Source: Aquitalea magnusonii (GTDB lineage: Bacteria; Pseudomonadota; Gammaproteobacteria; Burkholderiales; Chromobacteriaceae). Taken from it: 64,000 nt of DNA. Positions within the stretch are counted from its first letter, which is position 1. The number at the start of each line of letters is the position of its first letter. Of the stretch, positions 1-7,961 are shown one piece after another. The stretch is from contig NZ_QJKC01000002.1 in the NCBI RefSeq assembly GCF_003202035.1, positions 62,001 to 126,000 of the forward strand. The letters run 5' to 3'. The translations under genes and the position numbers were made by a program. The notes under the pieces are model-generated. The model saw only the letters and a program-made list of their open reading frames with translations. It did no database searches and was not told the DNA's origin.

Positions 1-199
1 CATTATTGAAATAATCTCATGCAAACTGGCGCATTATTTTGCAAACTGCCGCAATACGCCAGCAGATTCTGCCAGCGATAGCGGCGACAGGCCTGCTTTG
101 CCCGGCAAGCAGCGACAGCGGCCAGCCAGACCATTGCCGCAACACATCTCCCGCCAGCCGTGCAGCGCACTTGCCTGTGACAGATGCGCACAGCTAGAA
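1..199. other. Leading intergenic region with short repeats
   Basis: I see no convincing gene here. The start holds an inverted repeat, ATTATT-GA-AATAAT at 2-15, and an imperfect 20-bp direct repeat whose units begin GCAAACTG at 21 and 41. This could be the promoter side of a gene lying to the left of the window, but nothing proves it. A short reverse-strand reading frame covers 3-191; its Cys- and Arg-rich composition looks like noise. Confidence 0.4.
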
Positions 200-213
200 T
201 GAGTAATTACTCA
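200..213. promoter_or_regulatory. Operator-like palindrome upstream of tetR-type gene
   Basis: TGAGTAATTACTCA is a perfect 14-bp palindrome 16 bp before the start codon at 230. Its arms (TGAGT-N4-ACTCA) recur with identical spacing at 830-843, in front of the next gene. The position fits autorepression by the TetR protein; that is inference. Confidence 0.7.
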
Positions 214-229
214 CTTACTTTCCCCACCC

Positions 230-799
230 ATGGCCCTCCCCCGCAGTGAAGAAAAACGCATCGCCCTGCTGGAATCTGCCGCCGCCATCATGGCTGCGCA
301 GGGGCTGGGTGCGTCCACTGCGTCGATTGCCCGTGGTGCTGGCGTGGCCGAAGGCACGCTGTTCCGCTATTTCGCCACCAAGGACGTGCTGTACAACGCG
401 CTTTACACCCACCTGAAGCTGGACCTGGCTGCCGCGCTGCGCCAGCACATGGCCGTGCACGACAGTCTGGACGAACAAGTACGTGCACTGTGGGATGCCT
501 ACATCGACTGGGGCGTCAGCAATCTGTCCTTTTTCAAGACGCTGAACCAGCTGGTGGTATCGGACAAGGTAACGGCAGAAACCCGCAGCACGGTGGCAAG
601 CCAGCTGTCCGATATCAAATGCATCGCCCAGGCCTGCTCTGACAACAACGGCCTTGCCGCCCTGCCCGGCGGTTTTGCCGATGCCGTATTCATGGCGCTG
701 GCAGAAACCACCATCCAGTTTGTAGTGCGGGACCCGGCCAATGGCCAGGCCTACAAAAGCGCCGGATTCCGGGTGTTCTGGTCCGGCTCGGTGCGCTGA
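230..799 (+). CDS. TetR/AcrR family transcriptional regulator
   Basis: This 189-residue protein has the usual TetR layout. An N-terminal helix-turn-helix lies at about residues 29-48 (STASIARGAGVAEGTLFRYF), followed by a helical ligand-binding half with no recognisable subfamily signature. It is expected to be a ligand-released repressor. A perfect palindrome sits just upstream, and a second copy of the same half-sites lies between this gene and the aldo/keto reductase that follows, so its likely targets are its own promoter and that reductase. The inducer cannot be read from the sequence. Confidence 0.88.
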   Translation: MALPRSEEKRIALLESAAAIMAAQGLGASTASIARGAGVAEGTLFRYFATKDVLYNALYTHLKLDLAAALRQHMAVHDSLDEQVRALWDAYIDWGVSNLSFFKTLNQLVVSDKVTAETRSTVASQLSDIKCIAQACSDNNGLAALPGGFADAVFMALAETTIQFVVRDPANGQAYKSAGFRVFWSGSVR

Positions 800-829
800 A
801 ATATTGCGCTGTATTTTTTGCTCGATAAA

Positions 830-843
830 TGAGTGAGTACTCA
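830..843. promoter_or_regulatory. Second TGAGT-N4-ACTCA operator, before the aldo/keto reductase
   Basis: TGAGTGAGTACTCA has the same half-sites and spacing as the site at 200-213. It lies 15 bp upstream of the ATG at 859, and the inner 12-mer at 833-844 is a perfect palindrome. A repressor bound here would cover the promoter or ribosome-binding region of the reductase gene. Confidence 0.68.
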
Positions 844-858
844 CGACAGGAATGTGCC

Positions 859-1857
859 ATGCACTATGCGCGACTGGGCCTTGGCGGCCCCACCCTCTCC
901 CGACTGGCCTGTGCAGCGCTGCGGCCAGACCCGGCCTGCCCGGATGCTGCACCACAGGCCGCCCGCAGCATAGGCCAGGCACTGGATGCAGGCATCAATC
1001 TGTTCGATACCACCAGCTGCATGGATGGCCTGGCGGAATCCCTGCTGGCCAAGGCGCTGGGCAAGCGCCGTGCCGAAGTGCTGATCAGCAGCCGGCTTGG
1101 TGCACGGCGCAACAGCACCCACAGCCACCCCGGCCTGTCGCGCGCCGATATGGTGTGGTCCATCGAGCAAAGCATGAAACGGCTGGGCAGCGACTGGCTG
1201 GACCTGTGCGTGGTACCACATGAAGACCCGTACACGCCGCTGGAAGAAACCCTGCAAACGCTGGACGACATGGTGCGTAGCGGGAAAGTCCGTTATCTGG
1301 GCTTTGCCAACTGGCCCGCCTGGAAGGCGGCCAAGGCACTGGAATTGCAACAGCGTCACGGCTGGGCGCCCTTCTGTTTTGGCGAGCTGCACTACGCCCT
1401 GAATACCCGCAGTCCGGAACGGGAAGCCATCCCCATGCTGCAAAGCTATGGCCTGGGCCTGATCGTGAAGCCCCAACCAGCAGGCATGCCGTTCAGCAAT
1501 GCGGGCGCGCTACCCACCCAGGGCTACCTGACCGGCGCCACCGCCCCGGACAGCCCGCGCAGCAACCACAGACTGGCCGAGCTGATGCGTGACATTGCGG
1601 CCAGCCATCAGGCAAGCACCAAGCAGATTGCCCTCTCATGGCTGCTGGCGCGCGATACGGTTTCCAGCATCGTGCCGGCATTCAACAGCGCCATGCAGCA
1701 CGCAGAGGCCCTGCACGCCACCACCTTGCAACTGTCCGCCACCGAATTGCTGCTACTTGATGCCGCCAGCGCCCCCACTCCGCTGTTGCCGGACTGGTTT
1801 GTGCCGCAGGAGCAGATGCCAGCAGCACAGGTCGAGCTGGCAAGAAGCTGCGCGTGA
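859..1857 (+). CDS. Aldo/keto reductase family protein with altered catalytic tetrad
   Basis: A 332-residue aldo/keto-reductase-fold protein. Family landmarks are NLFDTT near residue 50, SDWLDLCVVPHED near 115-125, GKVRYLGFANW and a C-terminal NADP-binding-like stretch. The start at 859 is preferred over the in-frame ATG at 829 because an AGGA box sits 8 bp upstream and the earlier start would put the operator inside the gene. The usual Asp-Tyr-Lys-His tetrad looks incomplete: Asp50 and the His remain, but the position of the Tyr reads CM (54-55) and the Lys position reads Arg79. It may be a reductase with changed chemistry or a non-catalytic family member. It is probably controlled by the adjacent TetR protein. 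Confidence 0.82.
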   Translation: MHYARLGLGGPTLSRLACAALRPDPACPDAAPQAARSIGQALDAGINLFDTTSCMDGLAESLLAKALGKRRAEVLISSRLGARRNSTHSHPGLSRADMVWSIEQSMKRLGSDWLDLCVVPHEDPYTPLEETLQTLDDMVRSGKVRYLGFANWPAWKAAKALELQQRHGWAPFCFGELHYALNTRSPEREAIPMLQSYGLGLIVKPQPAGMPFSNAGALPTQGYLTGATAPDSPRSNHRLAELMRDIAASHQASTKQIALSWLLARDTVSSIVPAFNSAMQHAEALHATTLQLSATELLLLDAASAPTPLLPDWFVPQEQMPAAQVELARSCA

Positions 1858-1900
1858 AGCTGCGGCGCTCCCTATCATTTTCGTCCCGAAAGAGAAGCCC

Positions 1901-2977
1901 ATGCCCACCCTGACAACAGAAGACGGCAGCCTGCTACGCAATGGCCGCTACCGCAACGCCCAGCCACGCCGCGCGGGCGGGCTACGCGACACCCTGCGCA
2001 TCATGCTGCGCTTTTTTACCGACAAATCACCCCATGCGCTACCAGCCCGGCCCATCCAGCCGCTACCCTTGCACCCGGCCGACCTGGCATCCGCGCCAGA
2101 CAACAGCCTGTGGCGACTGGGGCATTCCACCGTACTGCTCAAGCTGGATGGTGTTTTTCTGCTGACCGACCCGGTGTTCGGCCAGCGCGCCTCGCCCTTT
2201 TCCTTTATCGGCCCCAAGCGCTTCCATGCGCCGCCCATCGCGCTGGATGAGTTGCCGCAACTGGACGTGGTGATCATTTCCCACGATCACTACGACCATC
2301 TGGACCGCGCCAGCGTGCTGGCCTTGCAGCACAAAACCCGCCGTTTTGTCACCCCGCTGGGCGTGGGCCAGCGCCTGCAAGCCTGGGGTATTCCAGCGGA
2401 GAAAATCCAGCAGCTGGACTGGTGGCAAGGCGTGGATGCCGGGCCACTGCACATCACCGCCACCCCGGCCCAGCACTTTTCCGGGCGCGGCCTGCGGGAT
2501 GGCAACCGCACCCTGTGGGCATCCTGGGTGATTGGCAGCAGCCAGAGCCGGGTATTTTTCAGTGGCGACAGCGGTTATTTCGATGGCTTCCGTGACATTG
2601 GCCTGCGCCACGGTCCTTTCGATCTCACCCTGCTGGAAAACGGTGCCTACAACGAAGACTGGGCCGATGTGCACATGCACCCCGAGCAAACCCTGCAAGC
2701 CCATCTCGACCTGCGTGGCAAAGTGCTGGTACCCATCCACAACGGCACTTTCGATCTGGCCTTGCATGGCTGGACCGAGCCGCTGGAACGCATCAGCACC
2801 CTGGCCGCCCGGCACGATGTCTGCCTGCGCACACCACGCTTTGGCGAGCGGCTGGATATCCTGCACCCGGCACAGACGCAGGCCTGGTGGCCATCGCCGA
2901 CAATAATGATCAACACCCAGACCAAATGCCGCGGGCTAGCAAAGATGGACTGTCGGCTGCTGCCAAAGCCAAAGTAG
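1901..2977 (+). CDS. Metallo-beta-lactamase-fold hydrolase (NAPE-PLD/UlaG-like)
   Basis: A 358-residue protein with the metal-binding signature HDHYDH at residues 128-133, a preceding WRLGHSTVLL strand (71-80), a later SGDSGY motif and a VPIHNGTF histidine. This is the pattern of the MBL subgroup that includes N-acyl-phosphatidylethanolamine phospholipase D and UlaG-like lactonases. The substrate is unknown. The start at 1901 follows a GAAAGAGAAG box and gives the family length. The gene begins 43 bp after the aldo/keto reductase and could be co-transcribed with it. There is no signal peptide, so it is probably cytoplasmic. Confidence 0.85.
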   Translation: MPTLTTEDGSLLRNGRYRNAQPRRAGGLRDTLRIMLRFFTDKSPHALPARPIQPLPLHPADLASAPDNSLWRLGHSTVLLKLDGVFLLTDPVFGQRASPFSFIGPKRFHAPPIALDELPQLDVVIISHDHYDHLDRASVLALQHKTRRFVTPLGVGQRLQAWGIPAEKIQQLDWWQGVDAGPLHITATPAQHFSGRGLRDGNRTLWASWVIGSSQSRVFFSGDSGYFDGFRDIGLRHGPFDLTLLENGAYNEDWADVHMHPEQTLQAHLDLRGKVLVPIHNGTFDLALHGWTEPLERISTLAARHDVCLRTPRFGERLDILHPAQTQAWWPSPTIMINTQTKCRGLAKMDCRLLPKPK

Positions 2978-3144
2978 CTTGTTGATATCCAGAGACCAAG
3001 GGCAGGATTGCCTACAGGGGCCGGGACAGACCAGCATTCACCAATGGCATACACGCCATGCGATGGGTGCAGGGCTGTCCACCGCATGCCGAATTGGCTT
3101 GTGCCTTGTTTCCACCATGGCGCCGCCGTGGTAAGGCATCATAT

Positions 3145-3170
3145 TGCCCCCGTCCTGCGGGGGCATTTTT
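3145..3170 (+). terminator. Rho-independent terminator-like hairpin
   Basis: Stem GCCCCC (3146-3151) pairs with GGGGGC (3159-3164) around a GTCCTGC loop and is followed by ATTTTT. It lies 170 bp beyond the end of the hydrolase gene, so it may end a longer transcript or a small RNA. Confidence 0.65.
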
Positions 3171-3183
3171 CGCCATTATCCGT

Positions 3184-3211
3184 TTGAGACATTGAAGTTG
3201 AGACATTGAAG
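3184..3211. repeat. Tandem 14-bp direct repeat, two copies
   Basis: TTGAGACATTGAAG occurs twice head to tail with no mismatch. It may be a protein-binding site or replication slippage; there is no family identification. Confidence 0.7.
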
Positions 3212-3485
3212 CTGCCGCGCGGTGAGTGGCTCTGCAATTCAAGACCAATAAAGACAGCAATCAGCAGCACGTGGTCCTGGCCAGCAATAAATGCTGGGTA
3301 GCGATGATTTACTGGTGGCCATGCCAGTGCAGGGACAGCAAGTAGCAAGGCTGCGACCTCCTCCGCACGGCAAAAGTCAACAGCTATCCGGCCAGCCGTC
3401 CGACATGCCACAAGCGCCCTGCGCGGCCCTTCACAAAAAGCGCCATTACGCGTACCATCCCGCCTCGCTTTTCGGGATGGCATCA

Positions 3486-4751
3486 ATGACTACTAGCAGC
3501 GCTGCGCAAGCATGCGGCATCGACTTCGGCACCTCCAATTCCACGGTTGGCTGGCTGCGCCCGGGTGCAGACACCCTGATTCCGCTGGAAGACGGCAAGA
3601 TCACCCTGCCCTCGGTTGTCTTTTTCAATTATGAAGAGGACCACTCGGTCTTTGGCCGCCGCGCCCTGCTGGAATACACCGAAGGCTACGAAGGCCGGCT
3701 GATGCGCTCGCTGAAAAGCCTGCTGGGCAGCAGCCTGATCGACAGCCAGACCGAGGTACAAGGCCGCGCCCTGCCATTTCGCCACCTGCTTACCCTGTTC
3801 ATCCAAGAGGTAAAACAGCGCGCCGACCGTGCCGCTGGCCGCCCCTTCGAACAAGTGGTGCTGGGCCGCCCGGTATTCTTTGTCGACGACAACCCCAAGG
3901 CCGATGCGCTGGCGGAAGAAACCCTGGCGCAGATTGCCCGCCAGGTGGGCTTCAAGGATATTTCCTTCCAGTTCGAGCCGCTGGCTGCCGCCTTTGATTA
4001 CGAGTCTTCCATCACCCGTGAAGAACTGGTGCTGATCGTGGATATTGGCGGCGGCACCTCGGACTTTTCGCTGGTGCGCCTGTCGCCGGAACGGCGCCTG
4101 CTGGACGACCGCCGTGCCGACATCCTGGCCACCGGCGGTGTGCATATCGGTGGCACCGACTTTGACAAGCAGCTGAGCCTGCACGGGGTGATGCCGCTGT
4201 TCGGCTTCAAGAGCCGCCTGCGCAACAATGCCGAAATGCCCTCGGCACAGTACTTCAACCTGGCCACCTGGCACACCATCAACTTTGCCTACACCCGCAA
4301 GGCATGGATGGATCTGCAGGACATTCATCGTGACGTGGAAGACCCGCGCGCTTTCGACCGCCTGTTCAAGCTGATCCAGGAACGTGCCGGCCACTGGCTG
4401 GCCATGCAGGTGGAAGAGGCCAAGATCGCCCTGTCCGGCAGCGACAGCCATCGCCTGGAGCTGGACCTGATCGAAGACGGACTGTATGCCGAACTGCTGC
4501 GCGAGCAGTTCAACCAGACCATCGACGGCATGCTGGGGCAGATCGGCAAAACCATCGGCAGCCTGCTGGCCGATGCCGGCATCAGCGCCAGCCAGATCGA
4601 CACCGTCTTCTTTACCGGCGGCTCCAGCGGCGTTCCCGCGCTGCGCCAGTGCGTGCAGCAACTGCTGCCCAATGCCCACCATGTCGAGGGCAATCTGTTT
4701 GGCAGCATCGGCAGCGGTCTCGCCATCGAGGCGAAAAAACGCTACGGCTGA
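3486..4751 (+). CDS. yegD: Hsp70 family chaperone, YegD-like
   Basis: A 421-residue actin/Hsp70-fold ATPase. The phosphate-1 loop CGIDFGTSNSTVGW is at the N terminus, DIGGGTSDFS forms the phosphate-2 loop, and FFTGGSSGVPALR is the adenosine motif near the end. There is no DnaK-type substrate-binding domain, so it matches the short YegD class whose client is poorly defined. The ATG at 3486 has a GGGATGG box about 5 bp upstream. Another in-frame ATG is at 3477, and a much longer reading frame extends to 3291 without family support. It stands alone between two terminators. Confidence 0.88.
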   Translation: MTTSSAAQACGIDFGTSNSTVGWLRPGADTLIPLEDGKITLPSVVFFNYEEDHSVFGRRALLEYTEGYEGRLMRSLKSLLGSSLIDSQTEVQGRALPFRHLLTLFIQEVKQRADRAAGRPFEQVVLGRPVFFVDDNPKADALAEETLAQIARQVGFKDISFQFEPLAAAFDYESSITREELVLIVDIGGGTSDFSLVRLSPERRLLDDRRADILATGGVHIGGTDFDKQLSLHGVMPLFGFKSRLRNNAEMPSAQYFNLATWHTINFAYTRKAWMDLQDIHRDVEDPRAFDRLFKLIQERAGHWLAMQVEEAKIALSGSDSHRLELDLIEDGLYAELLREQFNQTIDGMLGQIGKTIGSLLADAGISASQIDTVFFTGGSSGVPALRQCVQQLLPNAHHVEGNLFGSIGSGLAIEAKKRYG

Positions 4752-4762
4752 TGCCCAAACAA

Positions 4763-4789
4763 AAAGGCTGCCCCAGTGGAGCAGCCTTT
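4763..4789. terminator. Bidirectional terminator
   Basis: AAAGGCTGC (4763-4771) pairs with GCAGCCTTT (4781-4789). A and T runs on both sides would serve both yegD and the convergent gene ending at 4810. Confidence 0.75.
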
Positions 4790-4809
4790 GTGCATTATCC
4801 GGAACCGTA

Positions 4810-5160
4810 TCAGCCCTGCCGTTTGCGCGGGGCTTTTTTTGTGGCCGCCGGCGGCAGGTCGAGGTCAAACAGCATGCCGGTACGGCCGGTCTGCGACTGG
4901 CAGGCAATCTGCAGGGCGCGGTTGATCGCTTCCTTCTTGCTTACCCCCCACCACTCGATCATCTTGTCCAGCGACTTCTGCGCGTCACGACTCAACTCCA
5001 CCGTTACCGACAGCTCCTGCAGGCGGTTGCGGCGCTGCTCGCGGCTGCGGCGCTTGCGCTCGGCCACCGTCATGGCGCGCTCGCCCAGCGGCTTGCGTCC
5101 GGGCTTTTTCTGCACGCCGCCAATCAGGTCGAAAGTGTAGTGATCGCAGGGATCTTTCAT
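4810..5160 (-). CDS. Small ribbon-helix-helix-type protein of unknown role
   Basis: A 116-residue, strongly basic protein. Residues about 50-95 (a strand ending ELSVTVELS, then QKSLDKMIEWWGVSKKEAINRALQIA) have the strand-helix-helix pattern of MetJ/Arc-type DNA-binding proteins. The N-terminal third is a Lys/Arg-rich segment with GRKPLGERAMT. The ATG at 5160 is chosen because upstream in-frame codons add an unlikely sequence, although no clear ribosome-binding site is visible. No toxin partner is next to it, so it is more likely a stand-alone DNA-binding protein than an antitoxin. Confidence 0.65.
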   Translation of the reverse strand: MKDPCDHYTFDLIGGVQKKPGRKPLGERAMTVAERKRRSREQRRNRLQELSVTVELSRDAQKSLDKMIEWWGVSKKEAINRALQIACQSQTGRTGMLFDLDLPPAATKKAPRKRQG

Positions 5161-5342
5161 GGATGGGTGACGGGTCACAATCAAGAGGGGCGCAAGAATA
5201 CCACAAAGCCGCGCCAGGTGGGGCATACCGCCCCTACCGCCCTTGCAATTAGTCGCTTCGCATAGCCAGCCAGACATCCGCACCCTCAGGGAGCGCCGGC
5301 GCGGACCAGATCACCCATGCATCACGGGTTGGATAGAGCGCC

Positions 5343-6224
5343 CTAGAGTGGATTGGCGGCAAAGGTATCGCACTGAGCGATATCACCACTGTCGAAGCCG
5401 CGCTTGAACCAGCGCACCCGCTGCGCGCTGCTGCCATGGGTAAAGCTATCCGGCACCACGGCGCGGCCGGCAGAGCGCTGCAAGGTATCGTCACCGATTT
5501 TCGAAGCTGCATTCAGCGCCGATTCCAGATCACCCCCCTCGAGGATATGCCGCGCCTTGTCGGCATGATTGCCCCACACCCCGGCAAAGCAGTCGGCCTG
5601 CAATTCCAGCCGTACCGACAAGGCATTGGCCTTGCGTTCGCTGGACTGGCGCCGCAGGGCATCCACCTTGGCGGAAATGCCCAGCAGGTTTTGCACATGG
5701 TGGCCGACCTCATGCGCAATCACATAGGCCTCGGCAAACTCGCCCGGTGCGCCCAGTTGCTGATTCAGCGTGCGATAGAAAGCCAGGTCGATATACACCT
5801 TGCGATCGGCCGGGCAATAAAACGGCCCCATGGCCGACTCGCCCTGACCACAGGCAGTGGGCGTGCTATTGCTGAACAACACCAGCTTGGGCTGCTGGTA
5901 GCTGGCACCGCGCTGCTGGAAAATCTGTCCCCACACATCCTCGGTATCCGCCAGCACCACCCGTACCAGCCTGGCCTCGCGTTCTTCTTCAGCAGAATGC
6001 ACCCTGGGCTGCTGCGGCCGGGTCTGGACTTGCTGATGCCCACCACCGGTCAGCGCAGAAATCACCTGCAAGGGATTGGCCCCGAACACCAGCCAGGCCA
6101 CCAGGCCAATGGCAATCGTCCCCAGACCGATACTGCCGCCACCCAGACTGAAACCGGGGGAGGCGCCAGCCTCATCGCGACGGTCTTCCACATTATCGCT
6201 TTCCCGATTGCCATCCCAACGCAT
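5343..6224 (-). CDS. ypfJ: Neutral zinc metallopeptidase, YpfJ family
   Basis: A 293-residue inner-membrane protein. After a polar N-terminal 35 residues there is one membrane segment (GLGTIAIGLVAWLVF), a Pro/Gln-rich linker and a conserved domain with the zinc-binding motif HEVGHHVQ. The conserved YCPADRKVYIDLAFY and ELQADCFAGVW segments match the YpfJ/KPN_02809 family. The motif predicts a membrane-anchored peptidase, but the natural substrate is not established. It begins 21 bp after the pgpA stop and may be the last gene of the rib-nusB-thiL-pgpA string. Confidence 0.88.
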   Translation of the reverse strand: MRWDGNRESDNVEDRRDEAGASPGFSLGGGSIGLGTIAIGLVAWLVFGANPLQVISALTGGGHQQVQTRPQQPRVHSAEEEREARLVRVVLADTEDVWGQIFQQRGASYQQPKLVLFSNSTPTACGQGESAMGPFYCPADRKVYIDLAFYRTLNQQLGAPGEFAEAYVIAHEVGHHVQNLLGISAKVDALRRQSSERKANALSVRLELQADCFAGVWGNHADKARHILEGGDLESALNAASKIGDDTLQRSAGRAVVPDSFTHGSSAQRVRWFKRGFDSGDIAQCDTFAANPL

Positions 6225-6245
6225 GCCAGCTCTCCTTGTGTCGAA

Positions 6246-6761
6246 TCAGGCCGGCAGGTAGCCCGCCAGCAGCGCCTGCACCAGCAGGGCAAACAGTGCG
6301 GCGATGATGTCATCCAGCATCACGCCAAAACCGCCATGTACCCGGCGATCAAACCAGGCAATCGGCCATGGCTTGAGAATATCAAACAGCCGGAACAGCA
6401 CAAAGGCCAGCAGCCATCCTGCCCAACTGGCCGGGGCATACGCCAGCACCAGCAGCATGGCCACCACCTCGTCCCAGACGATGCCGCCGTAGTCGTGCAC
6501 CCCCAGTGCATCACCGGTTACCTGACACACCCACACCCCCAGCACAAACAAGGGCAGGCACAACAAGGTCAGCCCCAGGCTGCCCACTCCCAGGGCGTGC
6601 AGCAGGAAAAACAGCGGATAAGCCACCAGTGTGCCCCAGGTGCCCGGCGCCTTGCGCGCCAGACCGCTACCAAAGCCGAAAGCCAGCAGATACGCCGGAT
6701 GCCGGCGCAGAAAAGCCCAGTCCGGGCGAAAGGCCGGCGCCTGTTTATGCGAAGTGGTCAT
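6246..6761 (-). CDS. pgpA: Phosphatidylglycerophosphatase A
   Basis: A 171-residue integral membrane enzyme that dephosphorylates phosphatidylglycerol phosphate in anionic phospholipid synthesis. Typical PgpA landmarks are ATWGT-like KAPGTWGT near the N terminus, VHDYGGIVWDEVVAM and the terminal GGFGVMLDDIIAALFA, with four hydrophobic segments. The ATG at 6761 lies inside the last codons of thiL (17-nt overlap), which suggests translational coupling; a longer reading frame upstream would overlap thiL by a further 57 nt and lacks family similarity. Confidence 0.92.
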   Translation of the reverse strand: MTTSHKQAPAFRPDWAFLRRHPAYLLAFGFGSGLARKAPGTWGTLVAYPLFFLLHALGVGSLGLTLLCLPLFVLGVWVCQVTGDALGVHDYGGIVWDEVVAMLLVLAYAPASWAGWLLAFVLFRLFDILKPWPIAWFDRRVHGGFGVMLDDIIAALFALLVQALLAGYLPA

Positions 6762-7701
6762 AACCCGCCCTGTCCAATGCAATTGTCTGGCCGGTGGCAT
6801 CCAGCAGGCGTGCGCCACTGCCCGCCACGATACGGCCGATACGTGTCACCCGGCAGCCCGCCTGCGTCGCTGCGGCCAGCACCGCCTCGCGTGCCGCCTG
6901 CGGCGCAGTGAAGCACAATTCGTAATCATCACCACCGGCTGCCAGAAACTCCAGCCAGCGTGCTCGCTCTGCCTCCAGCGGCGACAAGGATGGCAGGCTG
7001 TCCGCCCAGATTTCCGCCGCCACGCCCGAGGCGGCCAGTATATGCCCCAGATCGGCCAGCAGCCCGTCCGACACATCGGCCGCAGCATGCGCCACGCCCA
7101 GCAGGGCCTGGCCCAGTTCCAGCCGTGGCACCGGAAAATCCAGCCGGCACTGGCAGGCCGCCAGCACATCATCCGACACGGCAGCAGCCGGCAAGCGCCC
7201 CAGCCGTTGTGCCACGGCAATGGCACCCAGGCCCAATTCGCCACTGACCCAGACATCGTCGCCCAGGCGGGCTGCATCGCGCCGCAGTGCCTGGCCCTGC
7301 GGCGTTTCGCCCATGATGGTGATGGACAGGGTCAACGGCCCGCGTGTGGTGTCGCCACCGGCCAAGTCCACACCGTACTGCTCGGCCAGGGCGAACAGCC
7401 CACGGCTGAAACCCTGTGCCCAGGCTTCATCCACCTCGGGCAGGGCCAGCGCCAGAAAAGCCCAGCGCGGGCGGGCGCCCATTGCCGCCATATCGGACAG
7501 ATTCACCGCCAGCGTCTTGTGCCCCAGTGCCTGCGGGCTGACATCGGCAAAAAAATGCCGCCCTTCCACCAGCATGTCTACCGACACATGCAGGTCCTGG
7601 CCCGGCGTGGGACGCAGGATGGCAGCATCATCGCCCACCCCCAGCACGGCCGATGGTGCAGCGCGGGTGAAATAGTGGCGGATCAGTTCAAATTCATTCA
7701 T
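6745..7701 (-). CDS. thiL: Thiamine-monophosphate kinase
   Basis: A 318-residue ATP-dependent kinase that converts thiamine monophosphate to the diphosphate cofactor. The N terminus MNEFELIRHYF, the Mg-binding GVGDDAAIL, the DMLVEGRHF loop and GGDTTRGPL are diagnostic of the ThiL/PurM fold, and length is normal. It lies downstream of nusB in the familiar ribH-nusB-thiL-pgpA order, but a hairpin block with a T-tailed terminator separates it from nusB, so it may have its own promoter. Confidence 0.95.
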   Translation of the reverse strand: MNEFELIRHYFTRAAPSAVLGVGDDAAILRPTPGQDLHVSVDMLVEGRHFFADVSPQALGHKTLAVNLSDMAAMGARPRWAFLALALPEVDEAWAQGFSRGLFALAEQYGVDLAGGDTTRGPLTLSITIMGETPQGQALRRDAARLGDDVWVSGELGLGAIAVAQRLGRLPAAAVSDDVLAACQCRLDFPVPRLELGQALLGVAHAAADVSDGLLADLGHILAASGVAAEIWADSLPSLSPLEAERARWLEFLAAGGDDYELCFTAPQAAREAVLAAATQAGCRVTRIGRIVAGSGARLLDATGQTIALDRAGYDHFA

Positions 7702-7723
7702 TGCGTCAACTCCGGGCCCTCAT

Positions 7724-7749
7724 GCAAAAACACCCGCCGTAGCGGGTGT
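7724..7749 (-). terminator. Terminator with T run, between nusB and thiL
   Basis: On the reverse strand ACACCCGC pairs with GCGGGTGT around CTAC-type loop bases and is followed by TTTTTG. It would stop transcripts coming from nusB before thiL. Confidence 0.7.
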
Positions 7750-7917
7750 CAGGCTGCTGACAAAGTTATTTGGTGCGATTGCACTGGACCCGGCAAAGCC
7801 GGGCCTTTCGATTAACTTATTGCTTTCGCAGCCCTCTCATCTAATCCCAATCCCCCCGCCCTTGCCCTGCAAGGGAGCCTCGCTTTCCTTTCGGAAAGCG
7901 AGAGGGGCGTCAACAAA

Positions 7918-7943
7918 CTGACACCCGCCGTGGCGGGTGTCAG
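7918..7943 (-). terminator. Perfect 12-bp-stem hairpin just after nusB
   Basis: CTGACACCCGCC (7918-7929) pairs with GGCGGGTGTCAG (7932-7943), 18 bp after the nusB stop. The reverse-strand exit is TTTGTTG, a weak U tract. It carries the same core as the terminator at 7730-7749. Confidence 0.6.
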
Positions 7944-7961
7944 TTTCATGCAGCAAGATTA

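Larger units (their letters stand above)
2978..3485. other. 508-bp intergenic region with a terminator and a 14-bp tandem repeat
   Basis: I find no supportable gene here. It contains a strong GC hairpin with a T run (3145-3170) and, 14 bp further on, two perfect tandem copies of TTGAGACATTGAAG (3184-3197 and 3198-3211). The remaining sequence has scattered stop codons in all frames. Confidence 0.5.
7702..7961. other. nusB-thiL intergenic region packed with hairpins
   Basis: Five perfect inverted repeats fall in about 215 bp: 7730-7749, 7789-7803, 7859-7875, 7879-7902 and 7918-7943. The first and last share a near-identical 23-bp sequence (one mismatch) in direct orientation and bracket the other three. 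No open reading frame of interest is present. See the findings for interpretation. Confidence 0.7.

Noticed and set aside
215-982. Long reverse-strand reading frame across the TetR gene
   Set aside because: It is antisense to a clear TetR gene, has no family similarity, and shows the composition typical of antisense frames in high-GC DNA.
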